From: an uncultured Arthrobacter sp.
GTDB lineage: Bacteria > Actinomycetota > Actinomycetes > Actinomycetales > Micrococcaceae
NCBI RefSeq assembly: GCF_902805515.1
Contig: NZ_CADCTE010000156.1
Span: forward strand, 1-64,000
Direction: 5' to 3'
Length of the DNA stretch: 64,000 nt
This document shows, one piece after another, positions 33,768-42,288 of the stretch. Both the position numbers and the translations under genes were made by a program. The notes beneath the pieces are model-generated. The model was not told the DNA's origin, searched no databases, and was given only the letters and a program-made list of their open reading frames with translations. Position 1 is the stretch's first letter. Each line of letters starts with the position of its first letter.

Positions 33768-36101
33768 TCAGGCCACGCAGCCGCCGAGAGCGATCTGGTT
33801 GTCGATCGAGGCGATCTTGGTCTGGACGGCTCCCAGCTGGTCCTGCAGCGAGTTGACAGTGGCCTTCTGCGCGGTGATGGCCGCCTTGTTCGTCTTCTTC
33901 TGCGCCTCAAGGTTCCGAAGGACCGCGTGCGCGTCGGTGACCTGCTTGTCGAGGGTGGTCAGCTGGCCCTGGAGGGTCTTCAGTGCCGCTTCCGCAGCGC
34001 TGATTTCCCCGTTGAGGCTGTTGAGCTGGGTCAGGAGGGGCGCCACCTGGTTCTGCAGCCCGAGGACCGCGGCCTCCTTGGCAGCGATCTGCCCGTTCAG
34101 CCCCGCGAGATCCGCCACCAGCTTGTCCATGTCGGCGTTCAGCTTGGAGATTTCGACCCGCTTGGCAGCGGCCGCCGCGGCCGCGCTGTCTGCGGCTGCC
34201 TGCAGTGCCGGCAGCCGGTCCTGCAGCCCGGTCAACTCCGCGTTCTTGGCGTCGACGGCCGCATCCGCAGCTGCGAGCGCGTCCTCGGCGTCCGCAAGGT
34301 CACCCTGCAATTCCTCGAGCACCGCCCGCTCGGCGGAGATGGCCGCCTCGGCCTCTGCGGCTCCCTCGGTGAGTGCCGGCAGGCCGGCTTCGAGGTCGGC
34401 GACAACCTTCTCCTGGGCGCTCACTGCACCGGCGGCTGCGGCTGCGGCGTCCTCGAGGGCCGGCAGCTTCCCCTGCAGGGCAGCCAGTTCTTCCTGCTTG
34501 GCGGCCACTGCGGCGTTGGCCTCGGTCAGTGCCGTTCCAAGGGCGGGCAGCTGGCCCTGGAGGCCCAGGATCTCTGCCTCCTTGGTGGCAACCGCGCCCT
34601 GGGCCGTTGCCAGCGCGGCCTGCAGCGGGGCTGCCTGACGCTGCAGGGTGCTGCTTTCGCCCTGCTTGGCGACCAGTTGAGCGTTGAGTGTGTTGACCTG
34701 GTTCTGCAGCGTGGAGAGGTCGCCCGAAAGGCCAGCAATGATGCCGGACTTCTGGGTGATTTGGTTCGTCACGGAAGTGAGCTCGGCCTGCTTGGTGTTA
34801 CGCAGGGCGATCAGTTCGTCCTTCTTCTTGCCATTGCCCTTGATGGCTTCGATCTCGGCGTTGAGGGCGTTGATCTCGTCCTGCAGCTGGGTCTGCCGGG
34901 CCTGCAGCGCCGTCCGCTCGGACTGAGCCGCAGTGAGCTGGGTCTGCTTCGTCGAGATCGTGGTACCGAGAGCCGCAATGTCGTTCTGAAGGGTGGTGAT
35001 CTGCCCGTTGATCAAGGTGGTGGCTGCGGCATTTGCGGCGACGGCGTCGGCGGCCTTCGCTGCGTCGGCCTTCAGGGCCGGGAGCTGATTCTGGGCGGCT
35101 GCAATCTCAGTGTTCTTCGCCGTGACGGCGTCCGCAGCCTTCTTGGCATCGGCCTGAAGTACGCCAAGTTCGCCCTGTGCGGTGGTGATCTCGGCGTTCT
35201 TCACGGTGACGGCGTCCGCGGCCTTGTTGGCGTCGGCCTGGCGCGTGGCGAGGGCGGTCTTCGCCTCCTCGATCCGGACCGCCTGGGCATCGAGCTCGGC
35301 CTGCGCGGCGATGCCGGAGTCGACGAGGCGCTGAAGCTCGGCCTCGGACTCGAAGACGGCCTGCTCCGCGGCGGTCACCGCGGCAGCGGCGTCCTGCGCA
35401 GTCGTCGTCAGCGAAACAAGTGCTGTCTCGGCGGCGGCGATCGCCTCGATCTGCGCGGCGAGGGCACCTGAGGCGTTGGCGGCCGCTGCGTCAAGCAGGG
35501 CCAGCTCCCCGGTGGCGGTGTTCAGCACTTCCTGGTGGGCCGCCAGGTTCGCGTCCACGTCCGCCGCCTGCTTCTTCAGGCTCTCCGAGTCGGCCTGCGC
35601 GGCGGTCAGCTGCTCTTGAAGGGGCGCGAGTGCGGCAGCCGTATCCGCCTGCCGCACCTTGAGGTCGGCCAGCGCCTTCGTAGCTTCCTCGATCGACGTG
35701 GCCACGCTCGCCTGGTCCGCAGTCAGGGCTGCGAGTTCCGCGGTGGCGGCCTTCTCGTCGATGGCCAACTGCGCGGCCTCGGCGTCGAGGGCGGCGATTG
35801 CCTTCTCCGTGTCGGCGATCTGGGTGTTGAGGGTGGCAGCGGACGTCTGGAGCGCGGTCCGCTCGGCCTGCAGTTTGGAAATCTGCTCCGCGTTCTTCTT
35901 GGCGGCGGCCCGGAGCAGGTTTTCCTGCACGCCTCCGCGGTGCGCCGTCTGGTTGACCACCCCGTTGCAGATGCCCGACGTCGGGCCGGTCGTCGCCGAG
36001 GCCTGCGGGGCGAACACCAGCATGCTTGTCAGGATGCCGGGCAGGATCACTGCGCTTGCAACACGGCGGGTAAGGACGGATGTCGCGTGCGAGTCGCGCA
36101 T
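33768..36101 (-). CDS. Giant secreted coiled-coil protein with 28-residue repeats
   Basis: 777 residues. A signal peptide (about 1-38, ending AQAS-like with APQASATTG) is followed by a mature chain that is almost entirely Ala/Leu/Gln/Glu coiled-coil. The sequence is built of 28-residue (four heptad) units, e.g. the consecutive lines opening LPALG, LPALE, LPALT, LADAE, LPALQ, MDKLV and VAPLL. The only cysteines are near the mature N-terminus (SGICNGV) and in the last residues (GGCVA). No catalytic or sorting motif is seen. Likely a long extracellular or periplasmic rod. TCAGGAG precedes the ATG. Confidence 0.72.
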   Translation of the reverse strand: MRDSHATSVLTRRVASAVILPGILTSMLVFAPQASATTGPTSGICNGVVNQTAHRGGVQENLLRAAAKKNAEQISKLQAERTALQTSAATLNTQIADTEKAIAALDAEAAQLAIDEKAATAELAALTADQASVATSIEEATKALADLKVRQADTAAALAPLQEQLTAAQADSESLKKQAADVDANLAAHQEVLNTATGELALLDAAAANASGALAAQIEAIAAAETALVSLTTTAQDAAAAVTAAEQAVFESEAELQRLVDSGIAAQAELDAQAVRIEEAKTALATRQADANKAADAVTVKNAEITTAQGELGVLQADAKKAADAVTAKNTEIAAAQNQLPALKADAAKAADAVAANAAATTLINGQITTLQNDIAALGTTISTKQTQLTAAQSERTALQARQTQLQDEINALNAEIEAIKGNGKKKDELIALRNTKQAELTSVTNQITQKSGIIAGLSGDLSTLQNQVNTLNAQLVAKQGESSTLQRQAAPLQAALATAQGAVATKEAEILGLQGQLPALGTALTEANAAVAAKQEELAALQGKLPALEDAAAAAAGAVSAQEKVVADLEAGLPALTEGAAEAEAAISAERAVLEELQGDLADAEDALAAADAAVDAKNAELTGLQDRLPALQAAADSAAAAAAAKRVEISKLNADMDKLVADLAGLNGQIAAKEAAVLGLQNQVAPLLTQLNSLNGEISAAEAALKTLQGQLTTLDKQVTDAHAVLRNLEAQKKTNKAAITAQKATVNSLQDQLGAVQTKIASIDNQIALGGCVA
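33792..34718 (-). repeat. 11 tandem 28-residue coiled-coil units
   Basis: The last third of the protein splits into units of exactly 28 residues with consensus L-P-A-L near the start and LQGQ or LQ near the end. Count and register were checked by hand for units opening LSTLQ, AAPLQ, LPALG, LPALE, LPALT, LADAE, LPALQ, MDKLV, VAPLL, LTTLD and ITAQK. The final unit is followed by IALGGCVA and the stop. No long exact DNA repeats occur here. Confidence 0.75.
35020..35270 (-). repeat. Three near-identical 84-bp units in the coiled-coil gene
   Basis: Encodes successive 28-residue units beginning ADANKAADAV, ADAKKAADAV and ADAAKAADAV. The DNA is more alike here than elsewhere in the gene, pointing to recent duplication. 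Confidence 0.65.
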
Positions 36102-36321
36102 GATTACTCCTGAGACCGAAAAAGATGATGTAGCTGCCTCAAGGAATCTATGGACATTGGTTGCGTCAGGACACAGTAACCACTACTCGAAAACCGTTTG
36201 GACTACTTGGTCAGCGGGCGCTGAACTACCTGCTGACCCATCGCCGGTCGGGGCAGCGGCATCGTCGGGGTGCCGGGCCGGTGGACACCGGCGTGCCGGC
36301 AGGCGGCCGCCGACCCGGGCG

Positions 36322-36780
36322 CTACTGGCCCGACTCGCCCATCTGCTCCACGAGGCCGGCGCGCCAGGCGGGAGGGTCGAAGGGTTTGGCGTAGTAGCGG
36401 GTGTCACGCAGGATCCGGCCCTGCCCGTCGAACTCGAGGATCACGACGACGTTCCAGAGCTCTCCGCCGCCGTAGTCATTGACTCCCTCGATCACCCAGA
36501 CCGTCGCGGCGCCTGTGACCCGCCGGACGGTGATGTCGGGGGGCGCCGGGAATTGCTCCTGCATGGACCGCATCGCGTCCCGCCCGCGGATCCGTTCCCC
36601 GGATTGCGGCATTTCCATCACGTAATCGGGATGCCGCAGTTCGTATTCGGCCTCGGGCGAGAGCGAATCGTGGCCACCGCCGATCAGGCGCAGGAATGCC
36701 TCGCGCATCACCGATGCGTCACCGGTGTCCATCGCCCGCCGGATGAGAGTCCCGATTTCAGGCTCAGCCATGGCGGTCAT
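36322..36780 (-). CDS. SnoaL-like/NTF2-fold protein
   Basis: 152 residues with the polyketide-cyclase/SnoaL pattern (YVMEMPQSGERIRGRDAM, then VVVILEFDGQGRILRDTRYYA). Role unknown; such proteins are often isomerase-like or ligand-binding. Start is ATG 36780 (another ATG is nine bases further in); the ribosome site is weak. Isolated between the coiled-coil gene promoter and a divergent DUF1684 gene. Confidence 0.75.
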   Translation of the reverse strand: MTAMAEPEIGTLIRRAMDTGDASVMREAFLRLIGGGHDSLSPEAEYELRHPDYVMEMPQSGERIRGRDAMRSMQEQFPAPPDITVRRVTGAATVWVIEGVNDYGGGELWNVVVILEFDGQGRILRDTRYYAKPFDPPAWRAGLVEQMGESGQ

Positions 36781-36924
36781 GCTACGCCGCCCGGCCGTGA
36801 CCGGCCAGAGGTTGATGCCCCCGGGACGCATCCTCCCGAGGCGGCCTCCCGCCCCCGCCGTACCGGGAATTCCCGACCCCGGCCCGCGGTTGAGAGAAGG
36901 TAGTTACCTATCCCTGGAGGAAGA

Positions 36925-37755
36925 ATGAGCACCCCCGAAAATGCCCAGCTGGAGCGATGGCTTCGCTTCCGCAACAGCCGGAACACCGCTCTCGCCAAGG
37001 AGCACGGCTGGCTGACGCTCACCTCGCTGCAGTGGCTTCCGGCCGAGCCCTCCCCGCTGGAGTCGGTTCCGGGGCTGTGGTCCACGGACGGCGCCAAGGC
37101 AGTCCTCACGGCCGCCGCCGCGGACGGGTTGACGCTTGTGGAGACGGGCGAGCCCGTCGAAGGAGCCCTCACCGCCAGCCTCGACAATGAGGAATCCCTG
37201 ATGTGGGTCGCCTTCGGCGGCGAGGACGGCCGGCGCGTTGTGGTCGAGCTTGCCGTCCGGGGCAACAAGTACGCCATCCGCACCCGCGATTCGCACTCCC
37301 CGGTGTTCACCGCGTTTGAGGGCGTTCCGACCTTCGACTACCGCCCGGAACTCGCCGTCCTTGCCCGCTTCGAGCGTTACCCGGAGCCGGTCGAGGTGCC
37401 GATCGGAACCGCCAACCCGCTCGTGGACGGGGTGCACCGCAGCGCCGGTGAGCTCGTGTTCCGGCTGCCCGGCATCGACCACGAGTACCGGCTGCAGGCC
37501 GAGGAAGGGAAACTCGGCGCCCTGACGGTGACCTTCCACGACAAGACCAACGGCGAAACGACGGACGACTGGCGGAAGGTGGAGACCGGCCGGCCCCGTC
37601 CCGACGGCACAGTGGTTCTCGACTTCAACCGCGCTATCAACTATCCGAGCGCCTTCACCCCCTACGGCACCTGCGCCATGCCGGTGAGGAACAACAGCCT
37701 CGACGTGAAGGTTGAGGCCGGGGAAAAAGCCGTCGACATCCAGCCTGCCGGCTGA
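36925..37755 (+). CDS. DUF1684 protein
   Basis: 276 residues, recognised by WLRFRNSRNTALAKEHGWLT at the N-terminus and VVLDFNRAINYPSAFTPYGT with MPVRNNSL near the end, the DUF1684 signature. Function unknown; predicted beta-rich soluble protein. GGAGGA sits just before the ATG. It is followed by a terminator that lies inside the 3' end of the convergent fusion gene. Confidence 0.85.
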   Translation: MSTPENAQLERWLRFRNSRNTALAKEHGWLTLTSLQWLPAEPSPLESVPGLWSTDGAKAVLTAAAADGLTLVETGEPVEGALTASLDNEESLMWVAFGGEDGRRVVVELAVRGNKYAIRTRDSHSPVFTAFEGVPTFDYRPELAVLARFERYPEPVEVPIGTANPLVDGVHRSAGELVFRLPGIDHEYRLQAEEGKLGALTVTFHDKTNGETTDDWRKVETGRPRPDGTVVLDFNRAINYPSAFTPYGTCAMPVRNNSLDVKVEAGEKAVDIQPAG

Positions 37756-37758
37756 GGA

Positions 37759-40335
37759 TCACCCCGGCCGAACGGCGTCCATCCCCTGGCGGATGGACGC
37801 CGTTTCCGTCGTCGGGGCCTTGAGAGGCTGCCGTGCCCGGCGGGCCCTTAGACGACCGGCGACGCCGGCGATGCGCTGCGTCAGCGCCCAGTACGCCACG
37901 CCGGCCACCAAGGAGGCGCCCACTGCGAGTGCCGGGCTGAAGGGTTCAAGCAGGGGAAAGACCAGCCAGTGGGTCAGGTAGGCGTACAGCGAGGAACTGG
38001 CGAGGACCCCGACCGGCCGGTGGAGCTTCCGCGGCAGCGGGATGGCAGGAAGCCAGGTCAGCAGCAGGAGCCCTCCGAGCAGGGTCGCTTCCCGGGCCGC
38101 GTCGTCGAAGAAGCCGGGCACGCTCAGCGCCGCAATGGCCGTCACCACCGACCGCTGGAGGACGGTCCGGGACCGGGCCATCAGCCAGCCCAGGCCAACG
38201 AGCCAGAGCACGGGTGCGGTGTGCGGCACGCTGATGTGCGGGATGTCGTAGCGGCCCAGCATGCCCAGTGCTGTGAGGGCGAGCGGGAAGACAAACGGTG
38301 CGCCCCGCTCGGCCCGGTCCACCCACGGCACCGCGAGCAGCGCCAGCAGGAAGACCAGGACATACACGAGCACTTCGACGAACCAGAACTGCCACTCCGC
38401 GGTCACATGCCGGGGCCCGATCAGGGAATTCAGGAGCACGATGTTCGCCAGGGAGTACCGGTCGGTCACCAGGTAGGCGAAGGCGATAAAGGCCACGCTG
38501 GGCACCACGATCCGTCCGAGGCTCCGTAGCTGGCGCCGCAGGCGGGCGACCCGCACCCCCGCGAGCTGGAACCGGGCGAAGTTGTAGCCTGCCACGGCCA
38601 TCAGTACATGGGCGGTTCCCGGCCACGTGAACAGGCCCACGTGGGTGCTGATGATGAAGATGATGGCAACGGCCCGCAGGACGATGCTCGTCTCGAGCGG
38701 GGCGAGGAAACGCCGCGCCGGCCGTGCCTTCCGGGCCGGCCGGGCGAGGTCCCCGACCCTCATCAGGTGCCAGTCGGCAGGGAGGGCTCCAAGAACCTTT
38801 TCGAGCCGGACTGACAGCGCCACGTAGGACAACGAATCCCCGCCGAGGGAGACAAAGGTGTCCTCGTCCCGGACGGCGCCGCACTCAAGGTGCTCCGCGT
38901 AGATCCTCCGAAGGTCCTCCGGCCCGTCTCCGGCTGGGGCCTCCTCCGCTACCGCCCTGACCGGTGCCGCCGCCAGGGCGAGCACGGCCGGATAGTCGGG
39001 CTTGCCGCTGGACAGGCGCGGGAGCTGGTCGACGCCGTGGACCTCGACGGCGGCCCGGGGCAGTCCCAGCCGCTGGGCGAGGACCTTGCCGAGCAGCCGC
39101 GCATCAATTCCGCCCTCGACCGCGACCACGAGCCGTTCGTCGGTTCCGGCACTGAAGGCGCGCACGCCGAGGCCGTCGAGAATAAGTTCGACCTGGCCGA
39201 GGTCGACGCGCAGCCCGACGATCTTGAGGAACCTGCTGCGCCTCCCCACCACCTCGTACAGGCCGTTGGGGTGCCGTCGCGCCAGGTCCCCGGTGCGCAG
39301 CTCCTGAACGGTCCGGCCCAGTGCCAGGTCGGCCGGCACCTCGGCGTAGCCAAGCATGACGTTCGGTCCGGTGTACACGAGTTCGCCGTCGTCGAGCCCG
39401 GGCACCGGGTCGATGCGGAAGGCTCCGCCCGGCACCGCGATGCCGATGGTGCCCGGGTGCGCGGCCGCCAGGTCCGGGGGCAGGTAGGCCATCCGGGCGG
39501 TAGCCTCCGTGGCGCCGTACATGACGAACAGGTCCCAGCCGCGCTCAGCGCCCAGCGCGGCGTACCGGCGCACCTGCTCGGGCGCGAGCCGCCCCCCGGC
39601 CTGGGTGATGTACCGCAGGGAAGGAAGCTCAAGGTCGGCGAAGCCCACCCGTTCAAGGAGTTCGAAGGTGTAGGGCACGGCGGCGAAGGAGCTTACCCCG
39701 TGGGCGCGGACCTGCTCCCAGAAGCAGGGGTCGACGACGGACAGGTCGGTGAGCACGAGGCCCGCCCCCTGCAGCAGGTGGCTGTTGATCACCGACAGTC
39801 CGTAGCAGTAGGACAGGGGAAGCGTCGTCGCGGCACGGTCCTCGGGCCCGATCGCCAGGTACTCGGCGATGGACTCGGCGTTGGACTGGAGGTTCTCGTG
39901 GGAGAGCCTCACCAGTTTTGGGGAACCGGTTGAGCCGGAGGTGCTGACCAGCAGGGCAAGCTCGGGGTGCAGTTCGTGCGCGGTGCCGGGGCGCCGCTCC
40001 TCGAAGGAGGGAAAACCGCCGGAGCGCAGGACGACGTCGGGGTCGTACGCCGCCACGATGGAGTCAAGGGCCGCCGGCTTGTCGGCTGGAACGAGGATGA
40101 GGGGATGGCCGGACGAGAGCGCCGCGAGGTAGGCGATGAGCGAATCGAGATCGTTGGCGGCCGCGAGCGCCACCAACCGCCGCTGGGTTCCCAGGCGGGC
40201 AGCGAAGGCCTCGACGCGGCCGGCCAGTTCACGGTAGCTGAGGGTCGAACCGTCGATCAGCACAGCCGGGCGGTCCCCGTGGTGGGCGAGATCGGCGGCG
40301 AAGGAGGCACGCGTGAGGTTCAAGTGCGAGGTCAC
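37759..40335 (-). CDS. Adenylation - carrier - acyltransferase fusion protein
   Basis: 858 residues. About 1-465: AMP-binding (adenylate-forming) domain with STSGSTGSPKLV (A3 loop), YGATEATARM, GELVYTGPNVMLGYA and a TGDLARRHPNGL motif. About 480-550: acyl carrier domain with the phosphopantetheine serine in LGGDSLSYVAL. About 570-858: ten-or-so-helix acyltransferase-3-like membrane domain. One chain would therefore activate an acid, hold it as a thioester and hand it to an envelope acceptor, much as the separate Dlt proteins do for D-alanine. Substrate and acceptor are unknown. GTG 40335 is preceded by AAGGTTAC. An IdeR-like half-site lies just upstream. Confidence 0.8.
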   Translation of the reverse strand: MTSHLNLTRASFAADLAHHGDRPAVLIDGSTLSYRELAGRVEAFAARLGTQRRLVALAAANDLDSLIAYLAALSSGHPLILVPADKPAALDSIVAAYDPDVVLRSGGFPSFEERRPGTAHELHPELALLVSTSGSTGSPKLVRLSHENLQSNAESIAEYLAIGPEDRAATTLPLSYCYGLSVINSHLLQGAGLVLTDLSVVDPCFWEQVRAHGVSSFAAVPYTFELLERVGFADLELPSLRYITQAGGRLAPEQVRRYAALGAERGWDLFVMYGATEATARMAYLPPDLAAAHPGTIGIAVPGGAFRIDPVPGLDDGELVYTGPNVMLGYAEVPADLALGRTVQELRTGDLARRHPNGLYEVVGRRSRFLKIVGLRVDLGQVELILDGLGVRAFSAGTDERLVVAVEGGIDARLLGKVLAQRLGLPRAAVEVHGVDQLPRLSSGKPDYPAVLALAAAPVRAVAEEAPAGDGPEDLRRIYAEHLECGAVRDEDTFVSLGGDSLSYVALSVRLEKVLGALPADWHLMRVGDLARPARKARPARRFLAPLETSIVLRAVAIIFIISTHVGLFTWPGTAHVLMAVAGYNFARFQLAGVRVARLRRQLRSLGRIVVPSVAFIAFAYLVTDRYSLANIVLLNSLIGPRHVTAEWQFWFVEVLVYVLVFLLALLAVPWVDRAERGAPFVFPLALTALGMLGRYDIPHISVPHTAPVLWLVGLGWLMARSRTVLQRSVVTAIAALSVPGFFDDAAREATLLGGLLLLTWLPAIPLPRKLHRPVGVLASSSLYAYLTHWLVFPLLEPFSPALAVGASLVAGVAYWALTQRIAGVAGRLRARRARQPLKAPTTETASIRQGMDAVRPG
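37771..37804 (+). terminator. Terminator inside the 3' coding end of the convergent gene
   Basis: AACGGCGTCCATC (37771-37783) and GATGGACGCCGTT (37792-37804) form a 13-bp perfect stem with an 8-nt loop, followed by TTCC. It follows the DUF1684 stop (37755), yet lies within the last 15 codons of the fusion gene on the other strand (stop at 37759). Confidence 0.7.
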
Positions 40336-40338
40336 TGC

Positions 40339-40365
40339 GTAACCTTATGAGGAAGGGTTACCTAA
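40339..40365 (-). promoter_or_regulatory. Inverted repeat and IdeR-box-like half-site before the fusion gene
   Basis: GTAACC - 11 nt - GGTTAC (40339-40361). Read on the minus strand the downstream arm is TTAGGTAACC (40365-40356), whose first six bases match an IdeR/DtxR box half-site (TTAGGT). The full 19-bp IdeR box matches at only about 11 positions, so it may instead be a site for another dimeric regulator. Confidence 0.35.
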
Positions 40366-40409
40366 GTAAAAACGGCGCCGCGTCGGTTGCCGAAGCCGGA
40401 CCGGTCCGG

Positions 40410-40832
40410 TCAGCCGGCTGCGGGAAGGCCTTCCCTCGCCGGGGAGGACTGGACCTGATCCCGTCCCGCGAAGCGGATTCCCGCCGAGGTGGCAATAATG
40501 TCCTCGAGGGTGCGCCGCACCCACTCCGCCGCCGAACTGTTGGCAACCCGCAGGTCCCGGTCGGCAATTCCTGCCGACGAAGACTGGGCGAGGCGGACGA
40601 TGCAGTAATCGAGCTCTGCGGCCAGCCCCTTGATGGACTGAAGCAGCTCGTCAGGTCCGGCGTCGGCGGTATCGAGCACCACGTCGATCAGGGAAGGGCC
40701 CTCGGCAGGTCCGCAGTCCACGAGGTTTCCCGTCCACCTTTCGGGGTCCCGTTCAGCGCCGCTTCGATGCCTCAGTGTGCTGCGGGCCGGCAGGGGTCCG
40801 GTCCCGGAATCGTAATCCGGAGCCGCACTCAC
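40410..40832 (-). CDS. Hypothetical protein
   Basis: 140 residues in a frame with coding-like composition near its end (SIKGLAAELDYCIVRLAQSS, EWVRRTLEDIIATSAGI). The N-terminal half is less convincing and the start (GTG 40832) is uncertain. No domain recognised. The frame extends to 40922 without stop. Confidence 0.4.
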   Translation of the reverse strand: MSAAPDYDSGTGPLPARSTLRHRSGAERDPERWTGNLVDCGPAEGPSLIDVVLDTADAGPDELLQSIKGLAAELDYCIVRLAQSSSAGIADRDLRVANSSAAEWVRRTLEDIIATSAGIRFAGRDQVQSSPAREGLPAAG

Positions 40833-41137
40833 GCGGTGCGCCTGAATCGTGCGGAGCGGGCGGCCCGATGGGCGGTCTGAGCGGCGTCCGCCGCAATCCG
40901 GGCGAACCCGTGGTGTGCACATGGCATGGTGAGACCCTCGCTGTTCGGCGGCCGATCTGCCTTCGCAGGCCCCGGCTCCGCGACACTTAAATGCGTCGGT
41001 TGCGCATCAGTCGACCGAGAAAGTTGGCGACATTACCGGAGCGTAACATGCAATTTCCGCGTGGCACGCAATTCGGAAAAGGGCAATCCCGCGCGTGTCT
41101 GGAGGGGTCGAAGCTGCCCGAATCGTTCCGCATCGCC

Positions 41138-42133
41138 CTAGGACTGGCACCCGATTCCGTCGCCGTCCCGGTCGAACGAGGCGTCCCACCCCGGGTCCGC
41201 CGGGGTGATCGGCGCGGCGCCGGCCGCCTCGACGTCCGAGCAGCTCCCGTAGGTCACCTCCCCCGTTGGCGGCATGCTCTCCTGTCCACCGGGTCCGCCG
41301 GAAGGCGGGGTTTTCCCGGGTGTGCCGGCCGGGGCGCCGGCGGGCGGAGCGGTGGTTGCATCGGGAAGCGGCTGGCCCGGGCAGGACCGAAGGATCCGCT
41401 CGATCGCGCCTCGTTCGGCGGCCGTCACCCATAGGCGGTACTTGAGCTTGACCGCCGTCTGCCGGGCCACGTAGTCGCACCGGAACGATGCGTTCGGCGG
41501 CAGCCACGTCGCGGCATCGGCGTCGCCCTTCTGCCGGTTGGCCGGCCCGTCGACGGCGAGGAGGTTCAGCGGGTCGTTGGCGAAGCGCAGCCGGTCCTGG
41601 TCCGAAAGCTGCTGGGCGCCCGTCTCCCAGGCATTGCCCAGCGCCACGACGTGATCGATGTCGACAAGGGCATCCCCACCCTTGACGAACGATATGGTCG
41701 CCGCCGTGTAGGGGTCCTTCAAGACACCGGCCTGCACCACGCAGTTCCGGGTGCGGGGCTTGAAGGCTTCCTCCGAGAGATCCTTGGCAAGGATGTCGTT
41801 GCGGGTATCGCAGCCGTTCCGATCGACGTCGGCCCAGGCCGGCCCAAACTTCTCCCGGTCGTAGCCGGTCTTCGGTGCCCGCCCCTTGACGGCGAGCGCC
41901 TCGAGGCCGGCGAGCGCCGTCCCGGCCGGCGGCGCCGGGGCGGCCGGCATTGACGCGTCCGGGACAGGATCTGCGGGTCCGTCCGGCCCCTTGACCGTCG
42001 GGGTGGCTGTCGGGGCGGGTGCCACCGACGGCACGGGCGCCGGGGCGCCCTGCAGTGCGGGCGAGCAGCCGACGACGCCGGCCGCGAGGACGGCCCCAAG
42101 CAGGACGGCGGCTCTCGTAGTGCGAAGGTGCAT
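41138..42133 (-). CDS. Lipoprotein nuclease: DUF1524 (HNH-like) plus Excalibur domain
   Basis: 331 residues. Signal peptide with lipobox (VVGC, cysteine about 20), then a Pro/Ala linker. A DUF1524-type HNH nuclease domain (about 85-265) follows, with VDIDHVVALGNAWETGA and DPLNLLAVDGPANRQKGDAD. A second Pro/Gly linker leads to a C-terminal Excalibur domain (GSCSDVEAAGA ... FDRDGDGIGCQ) with DxDxDG-like calcium loop. Likely a surface-anchored, calcium-dependent nuclease. ATG 42133 is chosen because the signal peptide follows at once. Confidence 0.83.
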   Translation of the reverse strand: MHLRTTRAAVLLGAVLAAGVVGCSPALQGAPAPVPSVAPAPTATPTVKGPDGPADPVPDASMPAAPAPPAGTALAGLEALAVKGRAPKTGYDREKFGPAWADVDRNGCDTRNDILAKDLSEEAFKPRTRNCVVQAGVLKDPYTAATISFVKGGDALVDIDHVVALGNAWETGAQQLSDQDRLRFANDPLNLLAVDGPANRQKGDADAATWLPPNASFRCDYVARQTAVKLKYRLWVTAAERGAIERILRSCPGQPLPDATTAPPAGAPAGTPGKTPPSGGPGGQESMPPTGEVTYGSCSDVEAAGAAPITPADPGWDASFDRDGDGIGCQS

Positions 42134-42288
42134 GGTTCCCAGGGGTGTGATGGTGCAAATTTGCTGAGCCTCGACCCTACCGCCCGGGCACGCCCGCTTA
42201 TCGGCGGCCCGCCGTACGGTGAACGGTTTGGTCTCGACACCACCGGAAGGGAGCGGACTCCGGGCGGGGAGTGCGGCACAATAGCAGC

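Noticed and set aside
33750-35471. 573-codon plus-strand frame antisense to the coiled-coil gene
   Set aside because: Repetitive mirror of the coiled coil; no start signals.
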